DNA from: Bartonella rattaustraliani AUST/NH4 | GTDB lineage: Bacteria; Pseudomonadota; Alphaproteobacteria; Rhizobiales; Rhizobiaceae | Assembly (NCBI RefSeq): GCF_000312565.1 | Contig: NZ_CALW02000070.1 | Span: 1 to 33,562 of the forward strand | Length of the DNA: 33,562 bases | Direction: 5' to 3' | Shown: one piece after another, positions 27,190 to 33,562 of the stretch | Position numbering within the stretch: position 1 is the first letter of the stretch | How the letters are laid out: each line of letters begins with the position of its first letter | Notes under the pieces: generated by a model | What the model was told of the DNA's origin: nothing | The model's database searches: none | The model's input: only the letters and a program-made list of their open reading frames with translations | Program-made: the position numbers and the translations under genes

Positions 27190-28323
27190 ATGGCAACGCA
27201 ACGTATTCGCGATTTTCTTGCAACACATCGTTCTGAAGGTCCATGCTTAATTGTTGATCTTGATGTTGTTCGTGAAAATTATACAAATTTTGAAAAAGCA
27301 CTTCCACAATCTCGTATTTTTTATGCGATAAAGGCAAATCCAGCTCCTGAGATTTTGAGGCTTCTTGCTTCTTTAGGGTCGTCTTTTGATGCAGCTTCTG
27401 TTGCGGAAATTGAAATGGCTTTAAAAGCTGGTGCAACGGGTAATCGCATTTCTTTTGGGAACACGATTAAAAAAGAGCGTGATATTGCGCTTGCATATGC
27501 ACTTGGTATTTCGCTTTATGCGGTTGATTGTGTGGAAGAAGTAGAAAAAATTGCTCGCTCTGCTCCAGGGGCGCGTGTTTTTTGTCGGGTTCTTACCGAT
27601 GGGAAAGGTGCAGAATGGCCATTGTCGCGTAAATTTGGTTGTGTTCCTGCTATGGCGGTTGATGTGTTACGTCGAGCACATCAATTGGGTTTGCAAGCTT
27701 ATGGTGTTTCTTTTCATGTTGGTTCTCAGCAGACGGATCTTAACGCATGGGATCGTGCTGTATCCGATGCGGCGACCGTTTTTGCATGTTTAGAGCGAGA
27801 AGGAATTTCATTGAAATTGGTGAATTTGGGAGGAGGTTTTCCAACGCGTTATTTGAAAGATGTTCCTAGCGAACAAGCTTATGGGATAGCTGTCTTTGAT
27901 TCATTGAAAAAATATTTTGGGAATCGTATTCCTGAGACAATTATTGAACCGGGGCGTGGAATGGTTGGCAATGCTGGTGTTATTCGCACAGAAGTTGTTC
28001 TTATCTCCAAAAAAGCCGACAATGATAATGTTCGATGGGTTTATCTTGATGTTGGAAAATTTAACGGTCTTGCTGAAACTATGGATGAAGCCATTCGCTA
28101 TCCTATTGAAACACCGCATGACGATAAAGTCATGGAACCTTGCATTTTAGCAGGTCCAACATGTGATTCAGCAGATGTTCTTTATGAAAAGACACCTTAT
28201 CTCTTACCTTTATCTCTTACGGTGGGGGATGAGCTGTTGATTCATGGAACGGGCGCTTACACGGTAACCTATGCATCTGTTGCCTTTAATGGTTTTGAAC
28301 CTTTGCGATCTTATGTGATTTAA
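27190..28323 (+). CDS. odc: Ornithine/lysine decarboxylase (alanine-racemase fold)
   Basis: The 377-residue PLP enzyme of the group IV decarboxylase family makes putrescine from ornithine (and in some members cadaverine from lysine). The PLP lysine is Lys48 in YAIKANP. FHVGSQ, LVNLGGGFPTRY and EPGRGMVG are phosphate- and cofactor-site motifs. The catalytic cysteine is Cys325 in GPTCDSADVLYE, and YASVAFNGFEP closes the active site. Length matches bacterial ODC of this family (about 375-390). AGGAGG precedes the ATG by about 10 bases. The long leader suggests polyamine or ornithine control. A GNAT acetyltransferase follows within 45 bp. Confidence 0.94.
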   Translation: MATQRIRDFLATHRSEGPCLIVDLDVVRENYTNFEKALPQSRIFYAIKANPAPEILRLLASLGSSFDAASVAEIEMALKAGATGNRISFGNTIKKERDIALAYALGISLYAVDCVEEVEKIARSAPGARVFCRVLTDGKGAEWPLSRKFGCVPAMAVDVLRRAHQLGLQAYGVSFHVGSQQTDLNAWDRAVSDAATVFACLEREGISLKLVNLGGGFPTRYLKDVPSEQAYGIAVFDSLKKYFGNRIPETIIEPGRGMVGNAGVIRTEVVLISKKADNDNVRWVYLDVGKFNGLAETMDEAIRYPIETPHDDKVMEPCILAGPTCDSADVLYEKTPYLLPLSLTVGDELLIHGTGAYTVTYASVAFNGFEPLRSYVI

Positions 28324-28365
28324 TTTTTTTATGAGAACCAAAGGTATAGTGGGGGTGTGACAAAG

Positions 28366-28950
28366 ATGAATATGATGCGTTTTCAAACAAAAGATGGTGC
28401 GTTTTTTACACTTGCATGTGAGCAAGAAGCAGATAAGTCATGCCGGGAGAAATTGCTTGATTTAACTCTAGGAAGAGGGCGTAAACGCAAGTCGTCGGAA
28501 GTTTTACGTCGTGGACGATTGGCTGCGTATGGGTTATCCTTTGTTGTCAAAAATACCCTTGGAGAACTTGTGGGGAGTGTGCGTCTTTGGCATGTTCGGT
28601 TTAAAAAAGGGAAGAATGGCGTACAGCATGCTTTGCTTTTGGGACCTTTGGCGGTTGCAGCGGAATGTTCTGGTATAGGAATAGGGTCTGTTCTTATGCG
28701 GCACGCAATTGAAACGGCAAAAAAATTAGGATATGGGGCTATTTTCCTTGTGGGTGATTGTGCATTTTATCAGCGTTTTGGTTTTTCAAACAGTTTAACC
28801 CAAAATTTGGCAATGCCCGGTCCTTATGAAAAACATCGTTTTCAAGCATTGGAACTGATCCCAGAATATCTTTCTTCTTGTCATGGCACTTTGCTTCCTA
28901 GTGGAGAACGCGAAGGCTTGAGTCGTTTTCAGCATCATCAGGTGGCATAA
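28366..28950 (+). CDS. GNAT-family N-acetyltransferase
   Basis: A 194-residue protein (197 if GTG 28357 is used). The GNAT acetyl-CoA site appears as LLGPLAVAAECSGIGIGSVLMRHAIE, a variant of the Q/RxxGxG/A loop, followed by GYGAIFLVGDCAFYQRFGF, the beta5-alpha4 region. The N-terminal part (EKLLDLTLGRGRKRKSSEVLRRGR) is basic. It follows the decarboxylase closely, an arrangement common in Rhizobiales, so it may act in polyamine metabolism, but the substrate is unknown. Confidence 0.88.
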   Translation: MNMMRFQTKDGAFFTLACEQEADKSCREKLLDLTLGRGRKRKSSEVLRRGRLAAYGLSFVVKNTLGELVGSVRLWHVRFKKGKNGVQHALLLGPLAVAAECSGIGIGSVLMRHAIETAKKLGYGAIFLVGDCAFYQRFGFSNSLTQNLAMPGPYEKHRFQALELIPEYLSSCHGTLLPSGEREGLSRFQHHQVA

Positions 28951-28967
28951 AGAGATTGTACATTTTC

Positions 28968-29081
28968 TCATAATTGTGCTTCCTTGTTTTCCAGTCGTCG
29001 CGTTCCAACAATGATAGTATTGGGGCGCGGGTCGTTTTCGTGCGTGACGTATTTTATACGAGGCAAAGTTTGAGGATAGCT
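28968..29081 (-). pseudogene. Possible remnant of a protein C-terminus, unrecognised
   Basis: The minus strand is open for 37 codons, ending PRIKYVTHENDPRPNTIIV, then GTRRLENKEAQL and a stop. The composition looks protein-like and unlike the surrounding AT-rich non-coding DNA. The frame is closed by TAA at 29082-29084 and has no start, so if coding it is the surviving tail of a lost gene, convergent with the acetyltransferase. The family is not identified. Confidence 0.3.
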
Positions 29082-30183
29082 TTATTGCAGAGTCTGCTTT
29101 TTTATGTGTGTTTTTTGATCTTTGATCTTGTCTATTGATTGAGGATTATGGTGTGTTGCATTGTTTTAAAGTGATTTTGAAAAAGTCATCGGTTTATCTT
29201 TTATCGAGACTGTTTATGGTATTTTTTCAGTTATAATTGTTTGAAAAAAGTCTTCATTGGCAACCAGGGTGCAAGGCGAAAAACACAGATATTATATTAA
29301 AATTTGTTTTAAAACAGGGATATAGCTCATAAATGATGACTTTGAAGAGATTGGATTTTCAGAAATTATAGATGCATTTATCCTTAAAGCCTCTCAGTCA
29401 TTTGTATTTTGGAAAATGATGATCTGTCAGATAAGAAGTGCTTTGTTTAACTCTTTCTTTGGCAGAGTATTTTGCTCTTCTAAATGGAGGAATATGCGCT
29501 TTTAATCCATAGGTTCTTGTCCTGATAATGTGAGAGACATGCTTCATGTGTTTAACAGTTTTGCAGCCTGTCTAGGAGGAGGGGGAGAAAGTATTGATTG
29601 GTAATAAATTGAGCTATTTTTATAATGATATCGATAGATCAGAAGCTTGAGAATTTTGTGTATAATTCTTAAGGTATACTGAAAGAGTTATCCGTTGTGG
29701 ATGAGGGGGCGCTGTGTTTAAAAGATCGTAGCTCCTCTCTTCTTTAGAATTTCATAAATAAAAAAATTGTGTATATAAGAAGTGCTTTGCATTGAACATA
29801 ATAATGCTAACATCATATTTTCATTTTTTGTGATTAACGCTCGTCTCTTATTTTCATGTTTTTTTATTCTGTGATGCACAATCAAAAAAAATCGAAAAAA
29901 CGGATATTTTATCTATACGGGCAGACATTTAAAAGAGTGCTCAAGTTAAGAAGAATGTTTTTGTTTGTGATTGTTGAAGATTGTAAAGGCATCCCGTTTA
30001 TGATGAGCATTATTCTTCAAAACATGAAAAGTCTTTCGTATTTTCAAGATCTTTATTAGGAATCATCATGTCACATGGTGCGTTTATAAAAACGTTTTTT
30101 CTATTGACAGACAAAAAAAGTTGGAGGTAACGGAGAGATGTTCTTGATTAAGGAAAGATATTCTCTCACTTTGTATATTAAGT
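29082..30183. other. Gene-poor region between the acetyltransferase and emrB
   Basis: About 1.1 kb without a recognisable gene. A 59-codon open stretch without start (29325-29503 plus, NDDFEEIGFSEIIDAFILK) and a 67-codon frame at 29856-30059 have no known domain. The phrase TATTTTCAAGA[C/T]CTTTATT at 30036-30057 also occurs near 18310, beside R copy 4. It is likely decayed DNA. Confidence 0.35.
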
Positions 30184-31755
30184 TTAATGTCCTGGAGAAG
30201 AATCGGTGGGTTTTGTGGTTTTCTTGAGAAAAATAGTTGTGAGTGCTAAAACGGTAAATATCACGGTTATTATAAGGAAAACATCGCTAAAAGCCATAAC
30301 CGTTGCTTGTAGACGTACTATGTTAAAGAGTTGTGTAAGAGAAAGAGCATGGGGATCAAAAGTTATGGTTTTAAAGTACAAAGAAAGTTGTGAAAGCATT
30401 TCAGTTGCTTGGATATTTCCTGGGTGGATGGTTTCGGCGATTCGTGCATAATGCAGATCTGTACGTTTTGTGATAAGAGTGCTGATAATAGCAAGTCCTA
30501 CGGCACCACCAAGGTTTCGTGTAAGATTAAAAAGCCCAGAGGCATTTTTTATTTTTTCCGGTGGGAGTAATCCAAGTGCAATATTAGATACAGGAATTAT
30601 ACATAACATCATAGAAAAACCACGGAAAATTTGAGGCCAAAAGAGCTCCCAAAAGTCCCAATTGTCTGTGATAGAGGTGGCCAGCCAGGTTCCATATGCA
30701 AAGCCAAAAAGTCCTATTGCCATCATTAAACGTGCATCGATTCGTGCGGAAAAGAAGCCGGCAAGGGGGGCGGTTAATAACATGGCAACCCCTGATATGA
30801 ACAATGTTTCTCCAATTATGAGGGCATCATAATGGCGGATTTGGCCTAAATAGACAGGATAAAGATATGTGAGTCCATAAAGGCCTATTCCAAGCATAAA
30901 AGAAAAAACTGAGGCGGCTGAAAAATTAAAATTGGCAAAAGCTGAAAGATCAACAATGGGCTCTTTAGCCGTAAAAGCGCGCCAGAAGAATAAGCCAGCG
31001 GTTATGATCATAATAATGAATAAGCTTAGAATCAGATTGTCGTTTAGCCAGTCATGACGTGCACCTTCCTCGAGAAGGTACTCCAAAGTCCCTAGAAAAA
31101 TAGCCATGGAAATGAGTCCTAACCAATCAAATTTCGCCATTAAAGAGAGATCAGCTTTATCAAAATGAATGAGCTTCCAAGTGAGCATTGAAATAACAGC
31201 TCCGAAAGGCACATTGATGAGAAAAAGCCAATGCCATGAGGCGATATGACAGAGGTACCCACCCACTGTTGGGCCAATGGTGGGTGCTAACGTTGCAATC
31301 AGTCCAACAACAGGAACAACAATTGGACGTTTGGAAGGAGGAAAAAGGACATAGGAGGCAACAAAAACGCTTGGAATAATTCCTCCACCAATAAAACCTT
31401 GGAGTGCGCGATACACAATCATTTCATTGATAGATGTTGAGGTTGCACAAAGAATAGAGGTAATCGTAAAACCAACAGCTGATAGGCTAAAGAAAATGCG
31501 TGTTGAAAGCAATCGTGCTAAGAATCCAGAAAGGGGAAGCATGATGACTTCAGCAATGAGATAGGAAGTTTGAACCCATGAAATTTCTTCAGAATTTGCT
31601 GAAAGACCAGCCTGAATTTCAGTTAAAGAGGAAGAAACGATTTGGATATCCAAAATAGCCATAAACATGCCGAAAGCCATAGCAATGAAAGCTACGATTT
31701 TTCGGGGATCTATGTGTTCTTCGGATTGTGTAGGTTTTTGTGTCGGAGATGTCAT
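30184..31755 (-). CDS. emrB: Multidrug efflux MFS permease, DHA2 family, EmrB-like
   Basis: The 523-residue inner-membrane protein has the 14-segment layout of DHA2 drug:H+ antiporters. Visible family marks: MFMAILDIQIVSSSLTEIQ (motif D1 in the first segment), the motif C region PTIGPTVGGYL, and WHWLFLINVPFGA. Start: MTSPTQ at 31755 gives a normal length and lies 16 bp after emrA; an upstream in-frame start at 31827 would overlap emrA by 56 bp and is less likely. With EmrA and an outer-membrane channel it would form a tripartite pump. No TolC gene is in the window. Confidence 0.92.
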   Translation of the reverse strand: MTSPTQKPTQSEEHIDPRKIVAFIAMAFGMFMAILDIQIVSSSLTEIQAGLSANSEEISWVQTSYLIAEVIMLPLSGFLARLLSTRIFFSLSAVGFTITSILCATSTSINEMIVYRALQGFIGGGIIPSVFVASYVLFPPSKRPIVVPVVGLIATLAPTIGPTVGGYLCHIASWHWLFLINVPFGAVISMLTWKLIHFDKADLSLMAKFDWLGLISMAIFLGTLEYLLEEGARHDWLNDNLILSLFIIMIITAGLFFWRAFTAKEPIVDLSAFANFNFSAASVFSFMLGIGLYGLTYLYPVYLGQIRHYDALIIGETLFISGVAMLLTAPLAGFFSARIDARLMMAIGLFGFAYGTWLATSITDNWDFWELFWPQIFRGFSMMLCIIPVSNIALGLLPPEKIKNASGLFNLTRNLGGAVGLAIISTLITKRTDLHYARIAETIHPGNIQATEMLSQLSLYFKTITFDPHALSLTQLFNIVRLQATVMAFSDVFLIITVIFTVLALTTIFLKKTTKPTDSSPGH

Positions 31756-31771
31756 AATGAGATCATTTTCT

Positions 31772-32860
31772 TTATAAGGGTTTTTTATCTTGTGACTTTG
31801 TCCGTGTATCAATTTCCACAGCAACACTCATTCCTGCTCGGATATGTCCGGTTTTTAAGACTTTTTCTGGAATAGAAATGCGTACGGGGATACGTTGGAC
31901 AATTTTCGTGAAGTTGCCGGTGGCATTTTGTGGAGGAAGGAGAGAAAAGACAGCGCCTGTTGCAGGTGCAATAGAAAGCACAGTTCCTGTAAACATATCT
32001 TTCTTTAAGGCATCAACAGTAATATAAGCTGGTTGTCCAGCGTGAATGTTTTGTAACTGTGTTTCTTTATAGTTTGCTTCAATATAAAGAGCATGAATGG
32101 GAACGAGTGCTGCAAGGCGCTGACCATTGACAACAAAATCCCCCTTTTTTGCTGTTAAATTTCCGACAACTCCATCGAATGGAGCCCGTATAATGGTTGA
32201 ATCAAGGTCACGTTGTGCTTTATCACGTGTGAGTTCTAAACTCTTTGTTTGGCTTTCTGTTTCACTTCGTTGCGCTTCTAACACTTGGATATTTGCATGT
32301 GCTGCGGTTATTTGTGCTTCTGCACGTTTCACATTGGCAATCGCTTGTTCATAAGTTGATTTAGCACTATCAACTTCAGATTGAGTGGCATAGCGATCCG
32401 CTCTCAATTCTGTGGTGCGTTCTAATGTTAGTTTTGCATTTGTTGCTATGGCTGAAGCAGCAGTTTTTTGTGCTTTTGCATCATCTAAAGCACTGTGGGC
32501 TGCGATAATTTGTGCTTCAATACGGAGAAGAGTTTTTTTTTGTGTATTGAGATGGGCTTTTGTTTGATCCAAGGCTATTTGATAATCACCATTATCTAAA
32601 CGGAATAAGACATCACCTTTTTTTACAATTTGATTGGCTTTAACAGGAACCTTTTCAATATATCCAGTTAATTTAGGCGCAATTGCTGCGATATCTCCTT
32701 GTACATAGGCATCATCAGTAGAAATCATATAACGCCAATATGTTAACCACCTATAGCTAAATAAAATGACACAAAGGGCGAGGATAATAAGAAGAATGTT
32801 GATCATTCTTTTTTTATTGAAGTATTTTTTTGTTGAAACAATTGTCTCAGTTGTGGACAT
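31772..32860 (-). CDS. emrA: Multidrug efflux membrane-fusion protein, EmrA-like (HlyD family)
   Basis: The 362-residue periplasmic adaptor has one N-terminal membrane segment (about residues 19-40, INILLIILALCVILF), then a biotinyl-lipoyl-like hairpin half (DAYVQGDIAAIAPKLTGYIEKV), a long alpha-helical coiled-coil region rich in Ala, Gln and Lys (about 90-210), and the second lipoyl half (IIRAPFDGVVGNLTAKKGDFV) with the beta-barrel. This is the EmrA pattern. It is first in the emrA-emrB operon. The 160 bp upstream toward the Fur-family gene must hold its promoter unless it is co-transcribed. Confidence 0.92.
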   Translation of the reverse strand: MSTTETIVSTKKYFNKKRMINILLIILALCVILFSYRWLTYWRYMISTDDAYVQGDIAAIAPKLTGYIEKVPVKANQIVKKGDVLFRLDNGDYQIALDQTKAHLNTQKKTLLRIEAQIIAAHSALDDAKAQKTAASAIATNAKLTLERTTELRADRYATQSEVDSAKSTYEQAIANVKRAEAQITAAHANIQVLEAQRSETESQTKSLELTRDKAQRDLDSTIIRAPFDGVVGNLTAKKGDFVVNGQRLAALVPIHALYIEANYKETQLQNIHAGQPAYITVDALKKDMFTGTVLSIAPATGAVFSLLPPQNATGNFTKIVQRIPVRISIPEKVLKTGHIRAGMSVAVEIDTRTKSQDKKPL

Positions 32861-33003
32861 GATTTTACACTTTCAATTCTGTGTTTAATGAGCAAAACAA
32901 GTGCACTTTTAGCAGTAGAGAGCAGAGAGCGATATATATTTAAGCGCGCTAGGAGCTTTTCAAGCAATATTCTAAGGGGCAACGCATAACACTAAATATA
33001 TCA

Positions 33004-33013
33004 ACTTGCAAGT
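33004..33013. promoter_or_regulatory. Short palindrome between the zur-like gene and emrA
   Basis: ACTTGCAAGT is a perfect 10-bp palindrome in an AT-rich context, about 145 bp upstream of emrA and just behind the Fur-family gene. It could be an operator half or chance; a typical Zur box is longer. Confidence 0.2.
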
Positions 33014-33022
33014 ATAAATATA

Positions 33023-33415
33023 TTACTTTTTTGCACACTTTTTACAAACACCTCGTACTTCTAAAATACTTCTTTGTGCTTGGAAGTCTACTTCTTGAAC
33101 CATTTTTTGAAGGCTGAAGACAATAGCTTGGTTTTGTATTTCATTGACCTTGCCACAGTTTTCACAAATTGTGAAAGTTGTCAGTTCGTGTTGACAATTT
33201 TCAGGATGTAAGCAGGCCATAAAAGCATTGACACTTTCAAGACGGTGAATACACTTTAATTGTACAAGTTTTTCTAATGCACGATAAACTTGGAGAGGTG
33301 CACGAAATCCTTCTTCGCGTAAGTTATCAAGAATAGCATAAGCACTTAAAGGTTTTTTTGCATTCTTTAAAGTATTCAAAACCAATCTTTGGTTCCGCGT
33401 AAGTTTAGATGACAT
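33023..33415 (-). CDS. zur: Fur-family transcriptional regulator, Zur-like
   Basis: A 130-residue metal-dependent repressor. The N-terminal winged helix (LTRNQRLVLNTLKNAKKPLS, FRAPLQVYRALEKLVQ recognition helix) is followed by a metal-binding dimer domain with the structural zinc cysteines in CENC and CKKC and a His/Cys-rich stretch HPENCQHEL. The sequence is closer to zinc-uptake regulators (Zur) than to Fur or Irr, so it probably represses zinc import genes, which are not in this window. Start: the ATG at 33415 has AAGGAAGG just upstream; an in-frame GTG at 33436 lies before that site and is less likely. Confidence 0.85.
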   Translation of the reverse strand: MSSKLTRNQRLVLNTLKNAKKPLSAYAILDNLREEGFRAPLQVYRALEKLVQLKCIHRLESVNAFMACLHPENCQHELTTFTICENCGKVNEIQNQAIVFSLQKMVQEVDFQAQRSILEVRGVCKKCAKK

Positions 33416-33562
33416 TGACACCTTCCTTTTACTCACTCAAAGCATAAAGCCTACATGTTCTTTATGCAATGGTGATTGCAGAAGATTATAGAGCAATGAT
33501 AAAATAATGAACTCTCTTCTCCAAAATTAAATTGTCTGCAGTGTTTTTTCACGATTTTATTT

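Noticed and set aside
31756-31827. Longer EmrB N-terminus from 31827
   Set aside because: It would overlap emrA by 56 bp and add a non-family segment; the start at 31755 fits the usual length.

Overview
The window is an AT-rich chromosomal segment of an alphaproteobacterium of the order Rhizobiales. The best fit is a Bartonella species; this is inferred from gene content, low GC, long gene-poor gaps and many decayed integrase pieces, and no species marker was available. No rRNA, tRNA, CRISPR array or intact transposase was recognised.

Layout: 0-2.2 kb holds a Rossmann/SAF-domain oxidoreductase whose 3' end is duplicated and interrupted by a repeat. 2.3-6.7 kb holds a MaoC-like hydratase facing the methionine importer operon metQ-metN-metI, with an inverted-repeat insertion between them. 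7.3-9.1 kb holds an exported SH3 protein and asd. 9.1-10.9 kb is gene-poor and contains 30 perfect copies of a 7-bp repeat. 10.9-11.8 kb holds a Trm112-like and a Lon-N-domain protein. 12.2-16.9 kb is the glycine cleavage operon gcvT-gcvH-gcvP, with a tandem glycine riboswitch in front and a clear terminator behind. 16.9-18.7 kb is mostly empty. alr (minus) and a ferredoxin/flavodoxin-NADP reductase gene (plus) follow. The reductase 3' end is repeated four times with a period near 210 bp, running into a dead KDPG aldolase gene. A frameshifted trhO comes next, then a 3-kb repeat island with a decayed integrase. A structured leader (speF-like) precedes an ornithine/lysine decarboxylase and a GNAT acetyltransferase. 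After a 1.2-kb gap come emrB, emrA and a Zur/Fur-family regulator.

The most unusual theme is a dispersed repeat, here called R, present in about nine copies on both strands. Each copy has a palindromic, attachment-site-like 19-bp motif, about 180 bp of conserved upstream DNA and the first 30-110 codons of a P4-type tyrosine recombinase. The longest copy, at 25.8-26.6 kb, extends to the end of the core-binding domain and lacks the catalytic domain. In three places (oxidoreductase, maoC/metI, reductase) an R copy sits inside or between tandem duplications of a neighbouring gene's 3' end. This suggests that R insertion and local gene-end duplication are linked.

Metabolic themes are amino acids and cell wall: methionine import, aspartate-family synthesis (asd), glycine cleavage, D-alanine supply (alr) and polyamine synthesis. 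Decay is visible in the KDPG aldolase gene, trhO and the integrases, as expected in a reducing, host-associated genome.
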